Positions 1 through 8,692 of a stretch of DNA of 64,000 nt are shown piece after piece. The position numbers were made by a program, and so were the translations under genes. Position 1 is the stretch's first letter. Each line of letters begins with the position of its first letter. The notes under the pieces were generated by a model. It saw nothing but the letters and a program-made list of their open reading frames with translations. It was not told where the DNA came from and searched no databases. Source of the stretch: Hydrogenophaga pseudoflava (lineage in GTDB: Bacteria > Pseudomonadota > Gammaproteobacteria > Burkholderiales > Burkholderiaceae_C); the NCBI RefSeq assembly GCF_031020795.1, contig NZ_JAVHJP010000003.1:551408-615407 (forward strand), given 5' to 3'.

Positions 1-290
1 TGCTGGCTCGCGTGGGGGAACTGGTTGTGCTCCTGCATGGGCAGCGCGTCCATGTCGGCGCGCAGGCCGATGGCGCGGCCGCAGGCCCCGCCGTCGCGCC
101 CGTGCACGATGCCCACCACACCGGTGGTGCCCATGCCCCGGTGCACCGGGATGCCCCACTCGGTCAGCTTGGCCGCGACCACCTCGGCGGTGCGCACCTC
201 TTCAAAACAGAGTTCGGGATGGGCGTGGATGTCGCGGCGCACGGCGGCGATGGCCGCGGACTGGGTCAGGATGGAATCGATCAGCTGCAT
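1..290 (-). CDS. M20-family amidohydrolase, N-terminal part (cut by window edge)
   Basis: Only the first 96 codons are present; the gene runs off the left edge. The ATG is at 288-290. The fragment carries the conserved start of the M20D amidohydrolase/hippurate hydrolase family: HAHPEL with a following EE at residues 22-31 and LRADMDALPMQE at 76-87. These enzymes hydrolyse N-acyl amino acids or related amides with a metal-bound water. The substrate cannot be told from this fragment. A binding-protein gene lies upstream on the same strand, 102 bases away, so co-transcription is possible. Confidence 0.85.
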   Translation of the reverse strand, partial: MQLIDSILTQSAAIAAVRRDIHAHPELCFEEVRTAEVVAAKLTEWGIPVHRGMGTTGVVGIVHGRDGGACGRAIGLRADMDALPMQEHNQFPHASQ

Positions 291-392
291 GGTGTCCTCG
301 TCTGCAAGAGGCCATGGTAGCCCTGCAACGCCATGGACACAGGTCCGCCCGCGACAACCCGGACCGGACCGGGGGTTGTGCGCGCCCCCGCC

Positions 393-1538
393 TCAGCGGC
401 GAACCCGGCCGTCTTCGGTCAGCAGCGTCAGTTCGACAAAACGGGAACCGGTGTGTTTCTGCGGTCCGAAGTCGAGCGGGAAACCGCCGATGCTCACGTC
501 CTTCATGCCCGCGATGGCATCGATGAAGGCCTCGCGACCGGCGCCGCGGGCGCGCTTGAGCCCTTCCACCAACACCTTCGCAGCCACGAAGCCCTCGATG
601 CCGGAGTAATTGGGAGACACACCGCGCTGGTCCTTGAGCGCCGCCAGGTACTCGCCCGACAGCGGCGTGGCCGGCGAATAGGGAAAAGGCATCACCTGAC
701 TGACCGCCACGCCCTTGGCCACCGCCCCCAGCTCGTCCAGCAGCGCCTGCGTGCCGACAAAGGAGACGTTGTAGAAGTTGCCCGCATAGCCCTGCTGGCG
801 CGCCAGCCGGATGAACGTGGCACAGGCCTTGTACGCGCCGATCTGCACGATGGCCTCGGGCTTGACCGCGAGAACGTCCTTGAGTGCCTGCGCCACCTCG
901 GTGCTGTTGCGCTCCACGGTACCCACCGCGGCCGGCTCCATACCGAGCGCCTTCAAGGCCCGCTGGACACCTTCGAGTCCGGCCTTGCCATAGGCGTCGT
1001 TCTGGTAGAACACCGCCACCCGCTTGATACCGATCGAGGTGACCTGCTTGACGATGGCGGCGGTCTCATCGAAGTACGAGGCCCTGACATGAATGGCGTA
1101 GCGGTTGAACGGCTCGCGCAGCGCCTGCGCGCCGGTGAACGGCGCAAAGAACGGCATCTTGGCTTCCGTGGCCAGTGGCAGGGCCGCCAGGCTGGAGGCG
1201 GTCCCGACATAGCCGAACAGGGCGAACACTCCGTCGGCGATGAACTGCTTGGTGTTGGCCACGCACCGCTCCGGCTCGTAGCCATCGTCCAGCCGTCTGA
1301 GCTCGATGCGGCGCCCGTTCACACCTCCGGCAGCATTGACCTGGTCGAAGTACAGCTGGGCCCCCAGATTGAACTGCAGCCCCAGTTGCGCGGACGGCCC
1401 GGTCAAGGGCGCCGACTGTCCCAGCACGATGGCCCCCGACCCGGCGGCCGCCTGGGCCCACGCGGAACCGGCAACACTGGCCAAGGTGGAAGCCCCAAGA
1501 CAGGCGCCCAGTGAAGAAAGAACCCGACGACGTTGCAT
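393..1538 (-). CDS. ABC transporter substrate-binding protein, branched-chain amino acid (LivK) type
   Basis: A 381-residue periplasmic binding protein of the Leu/Ile/Val-binding family. The chosen ATG (1536-1538) is preceded by AGGAG at 7-base spacing and starts a signal peptide, MQRRRVLSSLGACLG..., ending near AWAQ. The twin-arginine-like start makes Tat export possible. The mature part opens with IVLGQSAPLTGPSAQLG, typical of the Peripla_BP_6 fold. Ligands of this family range from amino acids to aromatic acids and urea, so the substrate is unknown. No permease or ATPase genes are adjacent. The neighbouring downstream amidohydrolase suggests an amide or amino-acid conjugate as ligand, but this is only inference. 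Confidence 0.88.
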   Translation of the reverse strand: MQRRRVLSSLGACLGASTLASVAGSAWAQAAAGSGAIVLGQSAPLTGPSAQLGLQFNLGAQLYFDQVNAAGGVNGRRIELRRLDDGYEPERCVANTKQFIADGVFALFGYVGTASSLAALPLATEAKMPFFAPFTGAQALREPFNRYAIHVRASYFDETAAIVKQVTSIGIKRVAVFYQNDAYGKAGLEGVQRALKALGMEPAAVGTVERNSTEVAQALKDVLAVKPEAIVQIGAYKACATFIRLARQQGYAGNFYNVSFVGTQALLDELGAVAKGVAVSQVMPFPYSPATPLSGEYLAALKDQRGVSPNYSGIEGFVAAKVLVEGLKRARGAGREAFIDAIAGMKDVSIGGFPLDFGPQKHTGSRFVELTLLTEDGRVRR

Positions 1539-1664
1539 CCAGAGACTCCTGATATGCTTTTTTGAGCAGCCCAAGGTGTCACCCCGTTCGTAACAGGACG
1601 TCACCAGACTTGCGAAGCCTACTACATAGGTTCCGCCCCGCCTATACGCCATTCACCGCATTTC
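1539..1664. promoter_or_regulatory. divergent intergenic region between binding protein and molybdopterin oxidoreductase
   Basis: This 126-base gap separates two divergent genes and must contain promoters for both. On the minus strand the binding-protein ribosome site (AGGAG) lies at its left edge. I see no strong inverted repeat that would name a regulator. Confidence 0.5.
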
Positions 1665-3710
1665 ATGGCCCACAACCCCAACGAATTCACGGTTCGGGGC
1701 GCTTGCCCTCACGACTGCCCCGACACCTGTGCCCTGCTGACCACCGTGGTGGATGGCAAAGCGGTGCGCGTGACCGGCAACCCGGCCCACCGCCACACCG
1801 ACGGCGCGCTGTGCACCAAGGTCTCGCGCTACCCCGAGCGCACCCACCACCCCGAGCGTCTGCTCACGCCCCTGCGACGCACCGGCCCCAAGGGCAGCGG
1901 CCGGTTCGAGCCCATCGGCTGGGACGCCGCGCTCGACGAGATCGCGACGCGGCTCACAGACATCGCCGCGCGCGACCCGCAGGCCATCGTGCCCTACAGC
2001 TACGCCGGCACGATGGGCCAGGTGCAAAGCGAGGGCATGGCCGCGCGTTTCTTCCACCAGCTCGGCGCGTCCTTCCTGGACCGCACGATCTGTGCCGCCG
2101 CCGGCGGCGAGGCCCTGGTGCAAACCTTGGGCGGCAAACTGGGCATGAAGGTCGAGCACTTCGCCGAAGCGAAGCTGATCCTGATCTGGGGCAGCAACTC
2201 CATCGCCAGCAACCTGCACTTCTGGCGCCTGGCGCAGCAAGCCAAGCGCGCGGGCGCTCGCCTGGTCTGCATCGACCCGCGCCGCAGCGAAACCGCCGAC
2301 AAGTGCCACGAACACATCGCCCTGCGACCCGGCACCGACGCGGCGCTGGCGCTGGCGCTGATGCACGAACTGATCGTCAACGACTGGCTGGACCACGACT
2401 ACATCGCCCGCCACACCGTGGGATGGGAATCATTGCGCGAGCGTGCACTGCAGTGGCCGCCTGAGCGCGCGGCCGAGGTCTGCGGCATCCCGGTGCAGCA
2501 GATCACCGACCTGGCCTGCGCCTATGGCACCACGCAGCCGGCGGCCATCCGCCTGAACTACGGCATGCAGCGCGTGCGGGGCGGTGGCAACGCGGTGCGC
2601 GCGGTCGCCTGCCTGCCGGCGCTGACCGGGGCCTGGCGCCATCGCGCCGGCGGCCTGCTGCTCTCGGCATCGGGCCACTTCCCGGTCGACCGCGCAGCGT
2701 TGCACCGGCCCGACCTGCTGGCCGGCCGCACGCCGCGCACCATCAACATGGTGACCATCGGCGACGACCTGCTGCGCGAATCCTCGCCATCGTTCGGCCC
2801 GAAGATCGAGGCGCTGATCGTCTACAACAGCAACCCGGTGGCGGTCGCACCCGAGTCGGCCAAGGTGGTGCAGGGCTTCGCGCGCGAGGACCTGTTCACC
2901 GTGGTGCTTGAACACTTCATGACCGACACCGCGGACCACGCCGACATCGTGCTGCCGGCCACCACCCAGCTCGAACACTGGGACATCCACACCAGCTACG
3001 GCCACACAGACGTGCTGCTCAACCGCCCCGCCATCCCTCCGGTTGGGCAGGCGCGCCCCAACACCGAGGTGTTCCGACAGCTGGCGCGGCGCATGGGCTT
3101 CGGCGATCCCTGCTTCGCCGACGACGATCAAACCCTGTGCCGCCAGACCTTCGGCGACCGGGTGGATTTCCAGCAACTGCTCGACCAAGGATTTGTCACG
3201 CTGCCGGTGCCCGAGGCGCCGTTCGCCGAGGGGGGCTTCCCGACGCCATCTGGCAAGTGTGAGTTCTTCAGCGCGCGTCTCGCGGCGCAAGGTCTGGACG
3301 GTCTGCCCGACCACCTGCCCAACCACGAGCCGGCTGGCAGCGACCCCCGCCACCCGCTGGCCATGATCTCACCGCCCGCGCGCAACTTCCTCAACTCCAG
3401 CTTCGTCAACGTGAAGAGCCTGCGCGACATCGAGGGCGAGCCGCTGCTGGAAATCAGCGCGGCCGATGCCGCCCCGCGCGGCATCGCCGACGGCGATGTG
3501 GTGCGCGTGTTCAACGAACGGGGCAGCCACCGCTGCAAGGCGCGCATTTCGCCCCGGGCGCGCGAGGGCGTGGTCAACGGCCTGGGCATCTGGTGGCGCA
3601 AGCTGGGGCTGGACGGCACCAATGTGAACGAGCTGACCAGCCAGAAGCTCACCGACCTGGGCCACGCGCCGGTGTTCTACGACTGCCTGGTGGAGGTGGA
3701 AAAGGAATGA
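1665..3710 (+). CDS. molybdopterin-dependent oxidoreductase with [4Fe-4S] site
   Basis: A 681-residue protein of the bis-MGD molybdoenzyme family (formate dehydrogenase/BisC-like). An N-terminal iron-sulfur site is visible as Cys14, Cys18, Cys22 and Cys50. Residues DRTICAAAG put Cys143 where a molybdenum-ligating cysteine would be expected. The C-terminal molydop-binding domain includes FLNSSFVNVKSL. There is no Tat signal, so a cytoplasmic location is likely. Substrate is unknown; stand-alone members of this type have been linked to formate, polysulfide or N-oxide chemistry. The stop overlaps the start of the downstream lipoprotein gene in ATGA, indicating translational coupling. Confidence 0.85.
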   Translation: MAHNPNEFTVRGACPHDCPDTCALLTTVVDGKAVRVTGNPAHRHTDGALCTKVSRYPERTHHPERLLTPLRRTGPKGSGRFEPIGWDAALDEIATRLTDIAARDPQAIVPYSYAGTMGQVQSEGMAARFFHQLGASFLDRTICAAAGGEALVQTLGGKLGMKVEHFAEAKLILIWGSNSIASNLHFWRLAQQAKRAGARLVCIDPRRSETADKCHEHIALRPGTDAALALALMHELIVNDWLDHDYIARHTVGWESLRERALQWPPERAAEVCGIPVQQITDLACAYGTTQPAAIRLNYGMQRVRGGGNAVRAVACLPALTGAWRHRAGGLLLSASGHFPVDRAALHRPDLLAGRTPRTINMVTIGDDLLRESSPSFGPKIEALIVYNSNPVAVAPESAKVVQGFAREDLFTVVLEHFMTDTADHADIVLPATTQLEHWDIHTSYGHTDVLLNRPAIPPVGQARPNTEVFRQLARRMGFGDPCFADDDQTLCRQTFGDRVDFQQLLDQGFVTLPVPEAPFAEGGFPTPSGKCEFFSARLAAQGLDGLPDHLPNHEPAGSDPRHPLAMISPPARNFLNSSFVNVKSLRDIEGEPLLEISAADAAPRGIADGDVVRVFNERGSHRCKARISPRAREGVVNGLGIWWRKLGLDGTNVNELTSQKLTDLGHAPVFYDCLVEVEKE

Positions 3711-4801
3711 AGCCGGTGCCTCGGCGCGTGCTGGTGGCGTTTTGCCTGGCGGCTTTGCTGTCTGGCTGCGCCTCGACGGACACCGGCCCCGCCTACTACT
3801 GGCAATCGGTGACCGGCCACCTGAAGCTGATGCACGCGGCGCGGCCGGTGCAGGACTGGCTCGACGACCCCGCCACACCGATGGCGCTGCAGCAGAAGCT
3901 GCAGCTCACGCAACGCATCCGCACGTTTGCGGTCACCGAACTGGACCTGCCCGACAACGCCAGCTACCGACGCTACGCCGACCTCCGGCGCAAGGCGGCG
4001 GTCTACAACGTGGTGGCCGCGCCCGCGCTCTCCCTGCGGCTGCAGCAGTGGTGTTTCCCGGTCGCGGGCTGTGTCGGCTACCGGGGCTATTTCGACGAGG
4101 CCCAGGCCCGGGCGTTTGCGGCCGGGCTCGGCAACGGTCTGGACGTGGCGGTCTACCCCGTGCCCGCCTATTCCACGCTGGGCTGGATGAACTGGGCCGG
4201 CGGCGACCCTTTGCTCAGCACCTTCATCGGCTACCCCGAGGGCGAGCTGGCGCGCCTGGTCTTTCACGAACTGGCCCACCAGGTGGTCTACGCCGCGGGG
4301 GACACGGTGTTCAACGAGTCGTTTGCCACGGCGGTCGAGCGCCTGGGCGGCGCACGCTGGCTGGCACAGTCCGACGAGGCTGCGCGAGTGGCCTACGCCG
4401 AGTTCGACGGCAGGCGCCAGACCTTCCGCGCACTCACCCGAACCACCCGCGAGAACCTGCAGGCGCTCTACGACGACCCCGCCCTGGACGATGCGGGCAA
4501 ACGCGCCCGCAAGGCCGAACTGATGCTGGATTTCCGCCAGCGCTACGCGGAACTGCGCGAGGGCTGGGGCGGCTACAAGGGTTACGACGCCTGGGTCGCG
4601 CAGGCCAACAACGCCAGCTTTGGAGCCCAGGCCGCCTACGACCAGTGGGTGCCGGCCTTTGAAGCCCTGTTCGAGCGCGAGGGCCGAGACTTCGCACGGT
4701 TCTATGATGCGGTGCGCTCACTGGCCCGCCAGCCTGCGGCCGCACGGCAGGCCGCGCTGCAGGCCCTCGACCCCTCGGCCCGACCGCCGTCCAACCTCTG
4801 A
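3707..4801 (+). CDS. putative aminopeptidase lipoprotein (zinc metallopeptidase, Aminopep family)
   Basis: A 364-residue lipoprotein. The start overlaps the upstream stop (ATGA) and gives a signal peptide with lipobox LSGC (Cys21). The zinc-protease motif HELAH is at residues 187-191, with a likely third ligand Glu204 in FNESFAT. Similar proteins are annotated as putative aminopeptidases (Pfam Aminopep, PF10023). It probably acts in the periplasm, anchored to a membrane. Peptidase activity is inferred from the motif only. The coupling to a molybdoenzyme gene has no obvious functional reason. Confidence 0.85.
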   Translation: MKPVPRRVLVAFCLAALLSGCASTDTGPAYYWQSVTGHLKLMHAARPVQDWLDDPATPMALQQKLQLTQRIRTFAVTELDLPDNASYRRYADLRRKAAVYNVVAAPALSLRLQQWCFPVAGCVGYRGYFDEAQARAFAAGLGNGLDVAVYPVPAYSTLGWMNWAGGDPLLSTFIGYPEGELARLVFHELAHQVVYAAGDTVFNESFATAVERLGGARWLAQSDEAARVAYAEFDGRRQTFRALTRTTRENLQALYDDPALDDAGKRARKAELMLDFRQRYAELREGWGGYKGYDAWVAQANNASFGAQAAYDQWVPAFEALFEREGRDFARFYDAVRSLARQPAAARQAALQALDPSARPPSNL

Positions 4802-4813
4802 CACACACGCACC

Positions 4814-5149
4814 ATGGCGAACATCCACATTCAGCGCAAGCACCACCTGGGCCTGGACGGCGCACGCAAAGTGGCCTGGCAGTGGGCGGAACAGGCCGAG
4901 TCCGAGTTCGACATGCAGTGCGCCTACGAAGAGGGTGTCGACGCCGACGAGGTGCACTTCTCGCGCACCGGGGCCAAGGGCTCGCTGCGGGTCACGGCCG
5001 ACCATTTCGAGCTGGACGCCCAGCTCGGCTTCCTGCTGGGCGCCTTCAAGGACCGCATCGAAAGCGAGATCGTGAAGAACCTCGACGAACTGCTGGCAGC
5101 CAAGAAAAAGCCGGCGACCAAGGCGGCCGCCGGCTCGAAGAAAAAATAA
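4814..5149 (+). CDS. polyhydroxyalkanoic acid system family protein
   Basis: A 111-residue protein that begins 12 bases after the previous stop. It matches the PHA_gran_rgn type (polyhydroxyalkanoic acid system protein, PF09650): an N-terminal HxxxLGLDGARKVA region, a central beta-rich part with GSLRVTADHFEL, and a lysine/alanine-rich tail (AAKKKPATKAA). Such proteins are found near PHA granule genes, but their molecular role is not well defined. Its neighbours here, an acyl-CoA-binding protein and a wax ester synthase/DGAT, fit a storage-lipid setting. Confidence 0.8.
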   Translation: MANIHIQRKHHLGLDGARKVAWQWAEQAESEFDMQCAYEEGVDADEVHFSRTGAKGSLRVTADHFELDAQLGFLLGAFKDRIESEIVKNLDELLAAKKKPATKAAAGSKKK

Positions 5150-5182
5150 GACCGGACCCGCGAAGCGGCGGGGCGTGGGGGC

Positions 5183-5437
5183 TTAACTCAGCGACGCGAT
5201 CAGGTCGATGTACTGCTGTTGGGCATCGTCCTGCGAGATGCCCTTCAGGCTGTTCCAGGCGTCCCACTTGGCGCGGCCGACCATGTCACCGAAGCCGGGC
5301 TTCTTCTCGGTGTTGTCGCCCACCGTGCCCTGCTTGTACAAGCCGTAGATCTTGAGCAGCGTGGCGTTGTCGGGGCGCTCGCTGAGGTTCTTGGACTGGG
5401 CAACGGCGGCATCGAAGCGGGACTGGAGGTCGGACAT
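5183..5437 (-). CDS. acyl-CoA-binding protein
   Basis: An 84-residue protein matching the ACBP family along its full length. The four-helix fold binds medium- and long-chain acyl-CoA esters in the cytoplasm. Diagnostic segments are LLKIYGLYKQGTVGDN (residues 27-42) and the KWDAWNSLKG segment after it, containing the ligand-contacting Tyr and Lys residues. It converges with the PHA-system gene and diverges from the WS/DGAT gene 140 bases to the right, suggesting supply or buffering of acyl-CoA for storage-lipid synthesis. Confidence 0.92.
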   Translation of the reverse strand: MSDLQSRFDAAVAQSKNLSERPDNATLLKIYGLYKQGTVGDNTEKKPGFGDMVGRAKWDAWNSLKGISQDDAQQQYIDLIASLS

Positions 5438-5577
5438 GAAGGTCTCCGTGAGTGGGGGGGTGGCCCGGACCGGGGCTAGGGGAGGCCCGGTATCTTACGG
5501 TTGCGTCTGCCCCCAGAATAGACGCCGCCACCCAATCACCACCAGCCCCGGACCCACGGGGCACCGCAGGAGACAGC

Positions 5578-7101
5578 ATGGTCACGCGCATCCGCAAAGG
5601 CACCTCCCCATCCGAGCCCCGGAACCGCAGCGCCCTGCAGTCGGTGGCCGGCGTCCTGGGCCTCGAGGGCGAACGCATGAGCAAGGTGGACACCGCCTGG
5701 CTGCGCATGGACTCGGACATCAACCTGATGATGATCGTGGGCGTCTGGATCCTGCGCCCGGGCATCACCCGCGAGGCGCTGGCACAGCGGGTGCAGGAGA
5801 AGTTGCTGGGTTACCGGCGCTTCCGGCAGACCGCACGGCTGGACGCGGCCGGTGCCCACTGGCGCGACGACCCCGACTTCTCGATCGACCGGCATGTGGT
5901 CACGCACAGCCTGGTGCGCCGCCGCGGCCAGGACGCCCAGGCCGCGCTGCAGGCACGCGCCGGAGCGCTGGCCATGGTGCCGCTGGACCCGGCGCACCCG
6001 CTGTGGCAGTTCGAGCTGATCGAGGACTATCAGGGCGGCTCGGCGCTGATCGCGCGCATCCACCACTGCATCGCCGACGGCATCGCGCTGATCGGCGTGA
6101 TGATGAGTCTGGTCGACGGCGGCACCGAACCGCCGAAGCGAAAACCCAGGGCGCACAGACAAGGGCTGGAAGCGGCCGAGGACTGGGTGGCCGACACGCT
6201 GATCCGGCCGTTCGGTGACATTGCCGCGCGGGCCCTGGACGCCGCCGGCGGGGGGGCGGCGAAGTCGCTGTCGATGCTGGCAGCGCCCCAGCAAGGATTG
6301 GGGGATACGCTGGACCAGGCCATGGAAGTGGCGCGCATGGGCGGCCAGCTGGCGAGTGATCTGGCGGCGCTGGCGCTCATGCCCGACGACTCGCCCACGC
6401 GGCTCAAGGGCGCCCCCAAAGGCGAGAAGCGGGTGGCCTGGTGCCAGCCGATCCCGCTGGTCGAGGTCAAGGCCATCGGCAAGGCACTCAACTGCTCGGT
6501 CAACGACGTGCTGCTCAGCTGCGTGGCCGGCGCCATCGCCGGCTACCTGCGCCAGCACGGCGACGACCCGGCGGGCCAGGAAATCCGAGCCATGGTGCCG
6601 ATCAACCTGCGGCCGATGGAGGAGGCCTGGAAGCTGGGCAACCGTTTTGGCCTGATTCCGCTGGTGTTGCCCATCGGCATCGCCAACCCGATCGAGCGTG
6701 TCTACGCGGTGCGCGCGCGCATGAACGCGCTCAAGGGCAGCCTGCAGCCGCTGCTGACCTTCGGCCTGCTCTCGGTGGCGGGGCTGCTGATCAAGCCGGC
6801 GCAGGACGCCATGCTCAGCCTGTTCGGCCGCAAAACCACGGCCGTCATGACCAACGTACCCGGTCCTGGCGAGAAGCTGAAGTTCTGCGGCGCCACGCTG
6901 GAACAGACCATGTTCTGGGTGCCGCAGACCGGCACCGTCGGCCTGGGCGTCTCGATCCTGAGCTACGGCGGCGGTGTGCAGTTCGGCGTGATCGCCGACA
7001 GCGCGCTCTGCCCCGACCCGCAGCGCATCATCGACGCCTTCGAACCGGAGTTTGCGCAGTTGCTGGCCGTGACCCTGATGCTGCCGTGGGGCGAGGTCTA
7101 A
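5578..7101 (+). CDS. wax ester synthase/diacylglycerol acyltransferase (WS/DGAT)
   Basis: A 507-residue bifunctional acyltransferase that esterifies fatty alcohols or diacylglycerol with acyl-CoA, forming wax esters or triacylglycerol. The catalytic HHxxxDG motif is visible as HHCIADG starting at residue 162. The chosen ATG has GGAG just upstream; a shorter start at [12 protein letters not shown] is possible. The C-terminal domain includes [11 protein letters not shown], typical of the family (DUF1298 region). Its stop overlaps the stop of convergent coaX by 4 bases. Confidence 0.93.
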   Translation: MVTRIRKGTSPSEPRNRSALQSVAGVLGLEGERMSKVDTAWLRMDSDINLMMIVGVWILRPGITREALAQRVQEKLLGYRRFRQTARLDAAGAHWRDDPDFSIDRHVVTHSLVRRRGQDAQAALQARAGALAMVPLDPAHPLWQFELIEDYQGGSALIARIHHCIADGIALIGVMMSLVDGGTEPPKRKPRAHRQGLEAAEDWVADTLIRPFGDIAARALDAAGGGAAKSLSMLAAPQQGLGDTLDQAMEVARMGGQLASDLAALALMPDDSPTRLKGAPKGEKRVAWCQPIPLVEVKAIGKALNCSVNDVLLSCVAGAIAGYLRQHGDDPAGQEIRAMVPINLRPMEEAWKLGNRFGLIPLVLPIGIANPIERVYAVRARMNALKGSLQPLLTFGLLSVAGLLIKPAQDAMLSLFGRKTTAVMTNVPGPGEKLKFCGATLEQTMFWVPQTGTVGLGVSILSYGGGVQFGVIADSALCPDPQRIIDAFEPEFAQLLAVTLMLPWGEV

Positions 7102-7862
7102 CCGAACCGCTTGTGGGCGATTTCGAGCAGGCCGTCGAAGATCAGGCTGTCCACCAGCTCACATGGGGTGGACATGCTGGGCGCCATCTTCCAGCCCGCG
7201 CCACCGGTCATGTAGCAGACCGGGTCCTCGCCGCAGTGCTGGCGCAGGTTGTCCCACATGCGCTGCACGGCACCGGCGATCGCGAAGGTGCCACCGCTGG
7301 TGAGCGCGTCGCTGGTGTTGGTCGGGAAGTCGCGCACCTCGCCGGTGGGCACGTGCAGCCCGGCGGTGCCGGACTCCAGCGCACGCAGCATGATGCCGTG
7401 GCCCGGCAGGATGATGCCGCCCAGAAAGCGGCCGGCCGCATCGATCGCCTCGACCGTCACGGCGGTGCCGACCATGACCACCACGCAGGGCCGGGCGGCC
7501 CCCTGCTGCAGCAGCCGCTGCCGCGCGCCAATCATGGCCACCCAGCGGTCGGAGCCCAGGCGGGCCGGGTGGTCGTAGCCGTTGCTCAGCCCCGCTTCCG
7601 CAGCGCTGGACACCACCCACTGCGGCGTCACGTCCCACTGTTCCAGCTGCTCCTCGACCCGCCGCTTCACGGCGTCGCCCGCCACGACGCAGCCCAGCAC
7701 CCGCGTCGGCGCCGGCAGTCCGCTCCAGTCGCCTTCGGCCAGCTTCTCGATGTTCTCCAGGAACTGCGCACCATGCGCCAGCAGGCGCCCTCCCACACGG
7801 GGGGCGTCATACAGCGCCCACTTCAATCGCGTGTTGCCAACGTCCAGCGCCAGTAAGGTCAT
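7098..7862 (-). CDS. coaX: type III pantothenate kinase
   Basis: A 254-residue protein performing the first step of coenzyme A synthesis, ATP-dependent phosphorylation of pantothenate. The start [17 protein letters not shown] carries the ASKHA phosphate-binding loop [19 protein letters not shown] and [11 protein letters not shown] are further conserved segments. The ATG at 7860-7862 was chosen because the phosphate loop must be N-terminal. It lies 71 bases downstream of the luxR-type gene on the same strand. In other betaproteobacteria coaX usually follows birA; no birA is visible here. Confidence 0.95.
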   Translation of the reverse strand: MTLLALDVGNTRLKWALYDAPRVGGRLLAHGAQFLENIEKLAEGDWSGLPAPTRVLGCVVAGDAVKRRVEEQLEQWDVTPQWVVSSAAEAGLSNGYDHPARLGSDRWVAMIGARQRLLQQGAARPCVVVMVGTAVTVEAIDAAGRFLGGIILPGHGIMLRALESGTAGLHVPTGEVRDFPTNTSDALTSGGTFAIAGAVQRMWDNLRQHCGEDPVCYMTGGAGWKMAPSMSTPCELVDSLIFDGLLEIAHKRFG

Positions 7863-7933
7863 GCGGGGAATTATGAACAAGGCCCGGGGCGCACTTTGCG
7901 GCAATGCAGCATCTTCAGCGCGGACACCCGGGT

Positions 7934-8605
7934 TCAGATCAACCCGATCCAGCAGGCGCGCTGCACCGCAGAGAGCTTGTTGTCGGTCTTGAGTTTGGCC
8001 ATGGCGTTGGCCAGGTGGTAGTTGACGGTGCGCTCCGAGCAGTCCATGCGTTGTGCGGTCTCGCGGGCTGTCAGTCCCTCGAAGGCGTAATTCAGGCTTT
8101 CCTGCTCGCGGGGACTGAGGGTCACCCGCTGCTCGGCGATGGCGCGGCGCAGCATCGGCCAGATGTTGTAGGCCGACCAGGCCAGGGCCGCCGCTTCCGA
8201 GCGGTCGGCGAACGCCCGGGGGCTGAACATGAAGCACTCGAAGGCGCGCCCCGCCGGCAGGCTGAAGGCCACGCGGACCAAGGTCTGGTGCCCGTGGGCC
8301 AGCCACAGTCTGCGCCAGCGGCTGGAGGGCTCGGCATAGGCTGCCTTGGAAATGTCCTGCCAGGCCACCAGAGGTGCGTCGCTGTCGCGCCAGCTGGCGC
8401 CAAAGTCGGTGCTCGCGGCCAGCGCCTCGGCGGCACTGAGCAGGCGCGGGGGATGCACCGCCAGCACCTCGCGCTCGTCGCGCCCCCCCATCGGATTGGG
8501 CCCCATGACCAGCACCGCCTCGACGCCGGAATCGCGCAGGGCGCGCACCCAATCGGCCAAAATGGCGTCCACGCCCACGCTGTCAAAATTGACAGGAAGG
8601 GTCAT
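7934..8605 (-). CDS. LuxR-type transcriptional regulator with degenerate autoinducer-binding region
   Basis: A 223-residue protein with an N-terminal region resembling LuxR autoinducer-binding domains and a clear C-terminal LuxR HTH ([18 protein letters not shown], then [16 protein letters not shown]). The HTH keeps the Glu and Gly usually conserved in this family. In the binding domain the DAPLVAW segment may be equivalent to the Asp/Trp pair, but the Trp/Tyr pair of classical AHL receptors is not evident. No luxI gene is nearby. It diverges from an LqsS/CqsS-like kinase gene, so it is probably a LuxR solo tied to that locus. The ribosome site before the ATG is weak; GTG at codon 10 (8576-8578) is an alternative start. 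Confidence 0.82.
   Translation of the reverse strand: MTLPVNFDSVGVDAILADWVRALRDSGVEAVLVMGPNPMGGRDEREVLAVHPPRLLSAAEALAASTDFGASWRDSDAPLVAWQDISKAAYAEPSSRWRRLWLAHGHQTLVRVAFSLPAGRAFECFMFSPRAFADRSEAAALAWSAYNIWPMLRRAIAEQRVTLSPREQESLNYAFEGLTARETAQRMDCSERTVNYHLANAMAKLKTDNKLSAVQRACWIGLI
8580..8595. promoter_or_regulatory. lux-box-like palindrome CTG-N10-CAG at the luxR/kinase divergence
   Basis: The sequence CTGTCAAAATTGACAG has 7-base inverted arms (CTGTCAA/TTGACAG) around AA. It fits the core spacing CTG-N10-CAG expected for LuxR-family operators. It lies just inside the annotated 5' end of luxR, or 1 base upstream if the GTG at codon 10 is the true start. A related site stands before the synthase gene at 12313-12328. 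Confidence 0.5.
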
Positions 8606-8615
8606 GACGGGCGAG

Positions 8616-8631
8616 GTCCCGTTGCCGGGAC
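8616..8631. promoter_or_regulatory. inverted repeat in the luxR/kinase intergenic region
   Basis: GTCCCG and CGGGAC are perfect inverted 6-mers separated by TTGC, located in the 87-base gap between the divergent luxR-type and kinase genes. It could be an operator or an mRNA hairpin near the luxR start. No family assignment is possible. Confidence 0.35.
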
Positions 8632-8692
8632 AATGAACCCGCCCGCCAGAAGACGTCGGGCTGGCAACGTCGGTCGACGCTGGAAGGAATAC

